Source of the DNA: Rhodospirillaceae bacterium
GTDB taxonomy: Bacteria > Pseudomonadota > Alphaproteobacteria > CACIAM-22H2
Reading direction: 5' to 3'
Length of the DNA stretch: 44,348 nt
Assembly: GCA_027490975.1 (NCBI GenBank)
Contig: JAIXXA010000126.1
Location: 1 to 44,348, forward strand
Shown here: one piece after another, positions 8,786 through 15,551 of the stretch
Numbering within the stretch: the first letter of the stretch is position 1
Layout: each line of letters starts with the position of its first letter
Translations under genes and position numbers: made by a program
The notes under the pieces: generated by a model
What the model saw: the letters and a program-made list of their open reading frames with translations, nothing else
Database searches by the model: none
Told to the model about the DNA's origin: nothing

Positions 8786-8835
8786 ATATGACCGTTCGGT
8801 CTGTTTCAAGTCAAGCGCAAAATGACCGAACGGTC
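8786..8835 (-). promoter_or_regulatory. tetR-OYE promoter with two TetR operators
   Basis: Two 12-bp palindromes, GACCGTTCGGTC (8790-8801) and GACCGAACGGTC (8824-8835), are inverted copies of each other with centres 34 bp apart. On the minus strand a promoter TTGACT (8814-8809), 17-bp spacer, TCATAT (8791-8786) brackets the first palindrome, so binding would block RNA polymerase directly. The second palindrome sits just upstream of the -35. Predicted transcription start is about 8779, next to the ATG at 8777. Confidence 0.75.
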
Positions 8836-8854
8836 TTTTTGATACTGCGGCGCG

Positions 8855-9337
8855 TCAGACGCCGATCGCGCGGCGGCGCGCAAGACTTTCCGCCGGCCAG
8901 TATTTTTCGCGGTCGTAGTATTCTTCCATCGCAGGCGTGTCTGGCGGCAACACGACCCAGGGCTGCTTCGATGCGGTGAAGATATGGATATCGGGCGGCA
9001 GCCGATCCGGCTCGTCGAGCGTGCCGACGCGGATGAAAGCGATCTTCGTGGCCGCCCCCGCATAATGGCTCCACAGCGCCACGCGGCAGGCCGGACAGCG
9101 TACGACAAGCTGGCCCTTGCCGCTGTTGGACGGCGTGTCGATCGTCTCGGGCGCTCCGCTGAGAATCTCAAGCCGCTCGGTTTCGACCATCGCGTTGACG
9201 GCAAAGGCACTGCCGGACTCGCGCTGGCACCAGCGGCAATGGCAGCAATTGACGAACATCGGGCGCACGGCAAAGCGGTAGCGCACCGCGCGGCACGTGC
9301 AGCCGCCTTCGAATGCGCGCGTGGGATCTTGGCTCAT
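8855..9337 (-). CDS. GFA (CENP-V/Gfa-like) zinc-fold protein
   Basis: A 160-residue protein of the glutathione-dependent formaldehyde-activating (GFA) fold. The zinc cysteines are visible in three groups: GGCTCRAVRY near the N-terminus, NCCHCRWCQRESGSAF in the middle and RCPACRVALWSHY. Despite the family name, most members have no proven activity; formaldehyde-glutathione chemistry should not be assumed. The ATG at 9337 gives MSQDPTRAFEGGCTC. It lies 32 bp after the DUF3750 gene on the same strand and likely shares its transcript; the tetR operators follow 20 bp beyond its stop. Confidence 0.9.
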   Translation of the reverse strand: MSQDPTRAFEGGCTCRAVRYRFAVRPMFVNCCHCRWCQRESGSAFAVNAMVETERLEILSGAPETIDTPSNSGKGQLVVRCPACRVALWSHYAGAATKIAFIRVGTLDEPDRLPPDIHIFTASKQPWVVLPPDTPAMEEYYDREKYWPAESLARRRAIGV

Positions 9338-9369
9338 CGGTCGTCGGCTCCGTTGTGGTGATCGCCCGC

Positions 9370-10176
9370 CTATTCGGCGTCGCGCTGCGTTTCGCGGGGT
9401 GCGCCGACGCGGCCGATGCCGGGGAGTTTGATGGCAAGCCCGAGCGGGTCGATGCCGAATGTGAGGCCCGCAATATTGACCTCGAGCCCTTCTTCGCGCG
9501 CAGCCGCAAGCCCAAGCAGGCCCCACAGCGACACCTGCACGCCCGTCCCGCTCGGCGTGGATGCGGCAAACACGTCGCCGCCCAGATAGTCTTTGCCGAT
9601 CGCGGTCGGCGGCAGATCAAGCCGCAGCTCAGGGGCGGCACGCGCCACCATCGCCGTGAACGTGTTCGAGTTCGGCCCCGGCCAGAGCGTGTAGCTGCGG
9701 CGATAGGGATAGGCATCGGCCGCCGCAACGATGCGCGCGATCGCCGCTTCTGCGGCAGGCCCTTCGATCTCGGCATAGAGCTCGGGCTCGGCTCCGAACC
9801 AGCGCCGGTCGGGCGGGCCGTTCGTGACGACGAGCCCGTCGCCGCCGCGCAAGGCGCGCCAGCCGATCAGCTCGAACGTGGTCCATTCGGGCGCTTGGGC
9901 GGGCTTGATCGCGATCCAAGTATGCACCCCGAAAATGCCGCGCCAGCTCAACGCACGCGCGCCGTAGACCTGCACCATCGCCTGCGGCGTTTCGTGCGCC
10001 AACGGGGCCGTGCCCATGCTGGCACGGCTTGCCGTGCGCCAATCCTGGCCTTGTGTGGTGCCCGAGACGAACACGGCAAATGGCCCCGCAAGCAGGATCG
10101 CGAGGAAAATGCCCATGCGCCGCATTGCGGACCGGCCGCCGCTGCCGCGGTTCGAGGAAGTTGGCGTACCACGCAT
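9370..10176 (-). CDS. DUF3750 family protein, membrane-anchored or exported
   Basis: A 268-residue protein of the DUF3750 type. After a positively charged leader there is a hydrophobic segment (MGIFLAILLAGPFAVFVSG) that acts as a signal peptide or anchor; the rest carries family motifs AMVQVYGARALSWRGIFGVHTWIAIKP, YTLWPGPNSNTFTAMVAR, and KDYLGGDVFAASTPSGTGVQVSLWGLLG. The ATG at 10176 is chosen because AAGGAA lies eight bases upstream; ATGs at 10125 or 10116 are possible and would give a cleaner signal peptide. Function is unknown. It is first in a two-gene unit with the GFA protein. Confidence 0.85.
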   Translation of the reverse strand: MRGTPTSSNRGSGGRSAMRRMGIFLAILLAGPFAVFVSGTTQGQDWRTASRASMGTAPLAHETPQAMVQVYGARALSWRGIFGVHTWIAIKPAQAPEWTTFELIGWRALRGGDGLVVTNGPPDRRWFGAEPELYAEIEGPAAEAAIARIVAAADAYPYRRSYTLWPGPNSNTFTAMVARAAPELRLDLPPTAIGKDYLGGDVFAASTPSGTGVQVSLWGLLGLAAAREEGLEVNIAGLTFGIDPLGLAIKLPGIGRVGAPRETQRDAE

Positions 10177-10680
10177 CGACGTTTTCCTTGTTCCAATCGC
10201 GGCGCGACACGCTGTCAATGCTCCCGCATCGCGCTTTGGCCGCTGCACGTTTGCACCGGCGCGCGGGCCGGTCAATCGCCGCCAGCCGCCTTGCGCAAGC
10301 GGTTCGCCGCCGAAGATTTTGCGGCGCGCACGACGGATCTTGACGATGCGTGAGGCATCCTTCTCAAAAAATACGATTTAGGTACTATATAGGTTAGTTT
10401 ACTGATAGAGTAACTTCGGTAACGCTGTTTGACATGGTGAAGACGATTATAATTGCCCCCCGCGCTTGGCGAGGGCAACAGGAACTGCATCTCGTGGTCC
10501 GCGACGAGTTTTCTGAAAACGTTGCATAGCGAAATGCAGAATGCTTTAAAAACAGTGATTTAGATTAGAAACCTCAGAAAAATGTTGCATGGATGTTGCG
10601 CCTAGGTCGCGCAGATGTTGCGCCTGGGTCGCACCAAAGACGCATCAAAGTCGCTTCGATGTGGCAGAGGCTGAAGAGCG
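10177..10680. other. Gene-free, partly AT-rich 0.5-kb region
   Basis: No credible coding sequence was found. The segment 10350-10580 is clearly more AT-rich than its surroundings. It contains a hairpin with arms TTGCCC (10453-10458) and GGGCAA (10473-10478) and an inner CGC/GCG pair, placed downstream of the lipoprotein gene on the minus strand, where it could stop transcription. A near-perfect tandem repeat lies at 10592-10632. The minus-strand promoter of the DUF3750-GFA unit must be near 10180-10350 but was not pinned down. Confidence 0.5.
10592..10632. repeat. Two-copy 22-bp-period direct repeat
   Basis: GATGTTGCGCCTAGGTCGC (10592-10610) and GATGTTGCGCCTGGGTCGC (10614-10632) differ at one base of 19. 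A third partial copy, ATGTTGC, precedes at 10582. The repeat is intergenic, about 50 bp beyond the stop of the lipoprotein gene. Role unknown; tandem protein-binding sites or slippage are both possible. Confidence 0.8.
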
Positions 10681-11658
10681 TCAGAACTCGACGGAAACGC
10701 GTGCGTTGCGAAAACTGCCGGCGTCGATGCGGATTTTATCCCGCGACAGCCCAAGTGCTTCCAACTCGCCCGCGATAGCGGCCATGCGACGCGGCGCCAA
10801 GGCACTGTCCTGCGGCCCCGCAAGGGTTCCGGCAATCGGCGAGATGCGCACCGCCCCGCCCCGCTCGTTGGCCGCCACAACGGCGGCACGCAACGTTTGG
10901 CGCGCATCGGCGTTCAACAGCGGCGAGCCATCGGCAAACGCCACCTCACCGACCAGCCACGCCGTGTTGGCGGTCGCACGCGCAGCAGCGGCCGTTGCTT
11001 GTGCCGGCAGTCGCAGGGCGGCTGGGGCGGGGGCCGGGATTGCGGCCGGAACCGTCGCCGGCACCAAAACCGGCGGCACGAACGGCGGCAGCGCTGCGGC
11101 TTGCGGTGCGGGCGTCTGGATCGCGGCTGGTGTGGGTGCCGCAAGGGGCGGTGCGGGCGTCGCAACAATCGGTGCCGTCGATACGAGCCCAGCGGGCGCG
11201 GTCCCTGTTGGCGCGGTCGCGACTGGTGCTGCCCCGCTTGGCGTTGACCCGCTTGGCGCGGACCCGCCTGGCGCAAGGGCCGCCGCGATCGGCGGCGGCT
11301 CGGGCGGGCGGCTGGTCGGGTTCAAAATCGGGTCGATCGCGCGCAGCTGGGCGTCGAAATTCTGCGACGCCTGGCGTTGGCCAACGAGCGCGGCCTGTTC
11401 GGTTGCGATCGTTTGCGCATCGGGCCGGGCCGGGCGGCGGGGCACGACGGCGAGGTTCGGATAGGGCGTTTCGCCAGGGTCGGGCGCATCGACAGCGGCC
11501 GGTTTGGGCGTATCGGAAACGAACACATTGCCGACCGCATTGGCAGCATCCTTTGCGGCCTGCCAGACAGCCCGATCGGGGCCTTGCTCGGAGCATCCCC
11601 CGAGGGCCAGAAAACAAAATCCGATCAAGGAGATGCGTAACTTCGACAAAAACGTCAT
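10681..11658 (-). CDS. Proline/alanine-rich lipoprotein with OmpA-like C-terminus
   Basis: A 325-residue predicted lipoprotein. Residues 1-22 form a signal peptide ending in the lipobox LALGGC (Cys22). Residues ~70-225 are low-complexity Ala/Pro/Thr (for example SAPSGSTPSGAAPVATAPTG), likely disordered and able to span the periplasm. The last ~90 residues (VGEVAFADGSPLLNADARQTLRA... ARRMAAIAGELEALGLSRDKIRIDAG) resemble the OmpA/MotB peptidoglycan-binding fold, though the classical NxxLSxxRA is weak (SALAPRRMAAIAGEL). The start at 11658 puts the signal peptide at the very N-terminus; a longer reading to 11709 would spoil it. It is divergent from phaC with only 50 bp between starts. Function not recognised beyond envelope anchoring. 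Confidence 0.8.
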   Translation of the reverse strand: MTFLSKLRISLIGFCFLALGGCSEQGPDRAVWQAAKDAANAVGNVFVSDTPKPAAVDAPDPGETPYPNLAVVPRRPARPDAQTIATEQAALVGQRQASQNFDAQLRAIDPILNPTSRPPEPPPIAAALAPGGSAPSGSTPSGAAPVATAPTGTAPAGLVSTAPIVATPAPPLAAPTPAAIQTPAPQAAALPPFVPPVLVPATVPAAIPAPAPAALRLPAQATAAAARATANTAWLVGEVAFADGSPLLNADARQTLRAAVVAANERGGAVRISPIAGTLAGPQDSALAPRRMAAIAGELEALGLSRDKIRIDAGSFRNARVSVEF

Positions 11659-11708
11659 CGAACCCGTTATAATCGACTTCGAATTCGCCGCCAAGGAGAG
11701 AAGAAACA
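11643..11708. promoter_or_regulatory. Overlapping divergent promoters, lipoprotein gene / phaC
   Basis: On the plus strand TATAAT (11668-11673) is a consensus -10 with a weak TCGACA at 11643-11648 (19-bp spacer), followed by the phaC ribosome-binding site AAGGAGAG. On the minus strand TTGGCG (11694-11689), 17-bp spacer, TATAAC (11671-11666) would start transcription at about 11659, right at the lipoprotein ATG (11658), i.e. a leaderless message. The two -10 elements share bases, so the promoters should compete. Confidence 0.5.
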
Positions 11709-13499
11709 ATGGCCGACAAGCCGGATCGCGACGTCAAATTGCCGGACCCGGTCGAAATGTCGCGCATGATGGCGCACATCGCCGAGCAGAGCCAGCATCT
11801 GGTCGCCGAATTTCTGCAGCGCCAGACGCCGATGCAGTTCGGCAATCCCGATCCGCTCAATCTCGGCCAGGCGTTCTTCGACATGACCGCGCGCATGATG
11901 GCCAACCCCGCCAAGCTCATGCAGGCGCAGTTCTCGCTGTGGCAGGACTACATGTCGCTGTGGCAGTCGACGACGCGCAAGATGCTCGGCGAAACCTCGC
12001 AGCCCGTCGTGCAGCCGACGACCGAAGACCGGCGCTTCAAAGACGCGCTGTGGGACGAGAACTACGTGTTCGACTTCATCAAGCAGTCTTACCTGCTGTC
12101 GGCGCGCTGGCTGCAGGGCACCGTGCGCGAGGTCGAAGGGCTCGACGACAAGACGGCGCGCAAAGTCGATTTCTACACCCGCCAATTCGTCGACGCGATG
12201 GCGCCGTCCAATTTCGCGATGACCAATCCCGAGGTCTTGCGCGAAACGCTCGAGACGGGCGGGGAAAATCTCGTCAAGGGCTTGTCGAACCTGCTGGGCG
12301 ATCTCGAGCGCGGCAAGGGCAAGCTGCAGATCCGCATGACCGACATGGCGGCCTTCAAGGTCGGCGAAAACATCGCCGTCACGCCGGGTTCGGTCGTGTT
12401 CCAGAACGACCTCATGCAGCTCCTGCAGTACAAGCCCACGACCGAAGAGGTGACCAAGGCGCCGCTGCTGATCGTGCCGCCGTGGATCAACAAATTCTAC
12501 ATCCTCGATCTGCGCGAGAAGAACTCGTTCATCAAGTGGGCAGTGGCGCAGGGGCACACGGTGTTCGTGATTTCGTGGGTCAATCCGGACTCCGAGTTGG
12601 CCGACGCCACCTTCGCCGACTACATGACGCACGGGCCGCTCGCGGCCCTCGACGCGATCGAAGCGGCGACCGGCGAGAAGCTCGTGAACATCATCGGCTA
12701 TTGCCTCGGCGGCACGCTGACCGCGTCCACCCTTGCCTACATGGCCGTCAAGAATGACAAGCGCATCGCCTCGGCCACCTTCTTCACGACGATGGTCGAT
12801 TTCGAAGAGGCCGGCGAATTGTCGGTCTTCATCGACGAGGAGCAGCTTGCGGCCCTCGAAGAAAAGATGCACGAGCGCGGCTATCTCGAAGGTTCGGACA
12901 TGGCCACGACCTTCAACATGCTGCGCGCCAACGACCTCATCTGGTCGTTCGTGGTGAACAATTATCTGATGGGCAAGGAGCCCTTCCCGTTCGACCTGCT
13001 CTACTGGAACGCGGACTCCACGCGCATGCCCGCCGCGATGCATTCGTTCTATCTGCGGCAGATGTACCAGGAGAACCGGCTGTCGCGCGGCAAGGTCAAG
13101 CTGCTCGGCACCAAGATCGATCTCACCAAGATCGACGTGCCCGTCTTCATTCTGTCGACGCGCGAAGACCATATCGCGCCGTGGAAATCGACCTACGCAG
13201 CAACCCAGCTCTATGCCGGGCCGACGACCTTCTGCCTGGCGGCCTCGGGGCACATTGCGGGCGTGGTCAATCCGCCGGCGGCCGGCAAGTATTGCCATTG
13301 GGTCAACGACAAGCTGCCGCGCAAACCCGAACAATGGCTCGAGACCGCATCCCAGAAATCAGGTTCGTGGTGGCCGCTGTGGGACGAGTGGGCCAAGAGC
13401 CATGGCGGCGGCACAGTGCCCGCTCGCAGGCCCGGCGACGGCAAGCTTGCCGCGATCGAAGCGGCCCCCGGAAGCTACGTGAAAGTGAAGGCGCAGTAG
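11709..13499 (+). CDS. phaC: Class I poly(3-hydroxyalkanoate) synthase PhaC
   Basis: Polymerises hydroxyacyl-CoA (usually 3-hydroxybutyryl-CoA) into storage polyester at the granule surface. The 596-residue length is that of class I synthases. The N-terminal PhaC_N domain has RRFKDALWDENYVFDFIKQSYLL; the alpha/beta-hydrolase domain holds the lipase-like box GYCLGG with nucleophile Cys332, then Asp487 (STREDHIAPW) and His515 (ASGHIAGVVNPP), the expected Cys-Asp-His triad. AAGGAGAG lies 10 bases before the ATG. No phasin, phaR, phaA or phaB gene is adjacent. A terminator follows at 13542. Confidence 0.97.
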   Translation: MADKPDRDVKLPDPVEMSRMMAHIAEQSQHLVAEFLQRQTPMQFGNPDPLNLGQAFFDMTARMMANPAKLMQAQFSLWQDYMSLWQSTTRKMLGETSQPVVQPTTEDRRFKDALWDENYVFDFIKQSYLLSARWLQGTVREVEGLDDKTARKVDFYTRQFVDAMAPSNFAMTNPEVLRETLETGGENLVKGLSNLLGDLERGKGKLQIRMTDMAAFKVGENIAVTPGSVVFQNDLMQLLQYKPTTEEVTKAPLLIVPPWINKFYILDLREKNSFIKWAVAQGHTVFVISWVNPDSELADATFADYMTHGPLAALDAIEAATGEKLVNIIGYCLGGTLTASTLAYMAVKNDKRIASATFFTTMVDFEEAGELSVFIDEEQLAALEEKMHERGYLEGSDMATTFNMLRANDLIWSFVVNNYLMGKEPFPFDLLYWNADSTRMPAAMHSFYLRQMYQENRLSRGKVKLLGTKIDLTKIDVPVFILSTREDHIAPWKSTYAATQLYAGPTTFCLAASGHIAGVVNPPAAGKYCHWVNDKLPRKPEQWLETASQKSGSWWPLWDEWAKSHGGGTVPARRPGDGKLAAIEAAPGSYVKVKAQ

Positions 13500-13541
13500 C
13501 GTAGAATGGAATCGCTGCTTCGGTCGTTGTGTTGCGTTCCG

Positions 13542-13568
13542 CCCCGCCTTGACCGGCGGGGTTTTCGT
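13542..13568 (+). terminator. Rho-independent terminator after phaC
   Basis: CCCCGCC (13542-13548), six-base loop, GGCGGGG (13555-13561), then TTTTCGTT. It lies 43 bp past the phaC stop and just before the ribosome-binding site of the DUF1800 gene, so the two are separate transcripts unless read through. Confidence 0.85.
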
Positions 13569-13580
13569 TGGAGGTCTCGG

Positions 13581-15542
13581 ATGGCGAAGTTTTGGGCAAA
13601 ACTGTGCATCGCCGCAACACTCGTGGCGGCATCGAGCCTGCCCGCGGCCGCCTTGCCGCTCGACGAAGCCCGCCACCTCCTGCAGCGCACCGGCTTCGGC
13701 GCTTCGCCCGCCGAGTTGGCGAAGCTTGCCCCGCTCGACCGCGCGGCCTCCGTCGATCTTCTGCTCGCCGAAACGCGCAGATCCCCGACGCTGCCGCCGC
13801 CCGCTTTCCTCGCCGAACCCTGGCCGCGCTATCGCGACTTTCCCGACATGCGCGAGGAACAGCGCCAGCCTTTCATCCAGGCCCGTCGCGACGAGCTGCA
13901 GACGCTGAAGGCCTGGTGGTACGCGGAAATGATCGCCACACCGTCGCCGCTGACCGAGCGCATGACGCTGTTCTGGCACAACCACTTCGTCTCGAACTTC
14001 GACGGCGTGGGTTTCAACGTGCACCGCATCTTCGACCAGCATTCGCTGTTCCGGCGCGAAGCGACGGGCAGCTTCGACACGCTGCTGCGCGAAATCCTTC
14101 GCGATCCGATCATGCTGCGCTATCTCGACAACAACACCAACCGCAAGGGCCGGCCCAACGAGAATCTCGCCCGCGAACTGCTCGAGCTGTTCACGCTCGG
14201 CGAAGGCCACTACACCGAGTTCGACATCAAGGAAACGGCCCGCGCGCTGACCGGCCGCACGATCGACCGGTCCAAGGATTACGCCTACCAGTTCGTTCGC
14301 GGCATCCACGACGAAAGCAGCAAACGCATTTTCGGCGTTCGCGCCGACGACGGCGATGACGTTGCGCGCATCCTGCTGGCGCAAAAACGCACGGCCGAAT
14401 TCATCGCCGAAAAACTCTGGCGCGAATTCGTATCGACCGAACCGCCGCCTTCCGCCGAGATCGCCGCGGTGGCCGACGCGATCCGCGCGAGCGGCTACCA
14501 AATCAAGCCGGGCTTGCGGCGGCTGTTCCTGTCCGAAGCGTTCTGGGCGCCCGCCAATCGCGGCAACCTCATCAAGTCGCCGGTCGCGATGATCGTCGGT
14601 GCCTACCGCGATTTGGGATTGCCGGTCGTCGATCTGCAGGCCCTGCCCGTGCACGGCCGACGCCTCGGCCAGGATCTGTTCGAACCGCCAAACGTCAAAG
14701 GCTGGCCCGGCGGCTCGCTGTGGATCACGCCCGCAAGCCTCGTGGCGCGCTACGACATTCTGGGCCGCCTGCTCGACACGCGCAGCCTCGTCCCCGCCCG
14801 TCCGGCCGACGGCACGCAGACGATCAGCCTGCGCGTGGCGGGCGATGCCTATCGCGGCGCACCGCACATGGTCGTCAAGATCAACGGCGACCACGAGATT
14901 GCCGCACGCGATATCGAGTTTGCGACCGACAGTGCCAAATTCGGCACGTTGCCCGACCGCAACGACTGGGTCTGGCGCGTGCTGTCGTTCCCGGTCGACC
15001 GGCCCGTTGCGGCCGTCACCATCGCGTTCGACAACGATGCCGCAGCCCCCGCCGACGCCAACGGCGTCAAGCGCGGCGACCGCAATCTGTTCGTCGAATG
15101 GGTCGAGGTCGAAGGCCGCGTCTATTCCGCGCGGGAAGGGCGGCAAGAAACCTCGAACCCGGGCTGCCGCAACCAGCGCCCCGGCGACCTCTATTGCAAT
15201 TCGACGCTCACGCTCGATATCGCCGGCCTCAAGGCCGCCGGCAAAGGCAGACCGGCGGGCATGGAGGCCGAGGCGATGAACGGCAACATGATGGCGCCGA
15301 ACATGATGGCGCCAAACATGATGGCTCCCAGCCGCCGCCCGGTCGATCCGACCGCGAACATCGATCGCAAAGTGAATCTGTCGGCCGAAGCGTGGCTCGC
15401 TGCGCTGCCCGCCGATTGGCAAGCGCCCGGCCGCACCTGGCATTCGCTGATGCCGCTGCCGCCGGTCGCACGCCCTGTCGAGGGCGATGCGGAAAGCCGC
15501 CTGCGCAGTCTTCTGTTCGATCCCGCCTACCAGCTGATGTGA
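13581..15542 (+). CDS. Secreted DUF1800 family protein with xylan-binding-like insertion
   Basis: A 653-residue exported protein. Residues 1-25 are a Sec signal peptide (AATLVAASSLPAAALP). The DUF1800 core follows: LQRTGFGASPAE, RMTLFWHNHFVSN, DNNTNRKGRPNENLARELLELFTLG, DIKETARALTGR and VKGWPGGSLWITPASL (~residue 374-390). Residues ~414-519 look like a calcium-dependent xylan-binding module (CBM36/60 type): ISLRVAGDAYRGAPHMVVKING, then VTIAFDNDA and GDRNLFVEWVEVEG, where the ND and RNL motifs are the family marks. A linker with three MMAPN units comes next, and the protein closes with SRLRSLLFDPAYQLM, the normal DUF1800 C-terminus, so the module is an insertion. GGAGG precedes the ATG at 13581. 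DUF1501 follows 9 bp later. Biochemical role is unknown. Confidence 0.88.
   Translation: MAKFWAKLCIAATLVAASSLPAAALPLDEARHLLQRTGFGASPAELAKLAPLDRAASVDLLLAETRRSPTLPPPAFLAEPWPRYRDFPDMREEQRQPFIQARRDELQTLKAWWYAEMIATPSPLTERMTLFWHNHFVSNFDGVGFNVHRIFDQHSLFRREATGSFDTLLREILRDPIMLRYLDNNTNRKGRPNENLARELLELFTLGEGHYTEFDIKETARALTGRTIDRSKDYAYQFVRGIHDESSKRIFGVRADDGDDVARILLAQKRTAEFIAEKLWREFVSTEPPPSAEIAAVADAIRASGYQIKPGLRRLFLSEAFWAPANRGNLIKSPVAMIVGAYRDLGLPVVDLQALPVHGRRLGQDLFEPPNVKGWPGGSLWITPASLVARYDILGRLLDTRSLVPARPADGTQTISLRVAGDAYRGAPHMVVKINGDHEIAARDIEFATDSAKFGTLPDRNDWVWRVLSFPVDRPVAAVTIAFDNDAAAPADANGVKRGDRNLFVEWVEVEGRVYSAREGRQETSNPGCRNQRPGDLYCNSTLTLDIAGLKAAGKGRPAGMEAEAMNGNMMAPNMMAPNMMAPSRRPVDPTANIDRKVNLSAEAWLAALPADWQAPGRTWHSLMPLPPVARPVEGDAESRLRSLLFDPAYQLM
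15285..15329 (+). repeat. Three 15-bp tandem units coding NMMAP repeats
   Basis: AACATGATGGCGCCG occurs at 15285-15299, 15300-15314 (one change) and 15315-15329 (two changes), coding three NMMAP units in the linker of the DUF1800 protein. Being in-frame and multiple of three, copy number can change without breaking the gene. The nucleotide copies are nearly identical, which points to recent slippage. Confidence 0.9.
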
Positions 15543-15551
15543 GGGCCGCCC

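Noticed and set aside
10429-10453. TTGACA and TATAAT on the plus strand in the gene-free region
   Set aside because: The spacer is only 13 bp, too short for a normal promoter, and no gene follows on that strand.
11215-11290. Repeat-like GC-rich DNA in the lipoprotein gene as a regulatory repeat
   Set aside because: It simply encodes the Ser-Ala-Pro-Gly low-complexity linker and is too degenerate to call as a distinct repeat element.
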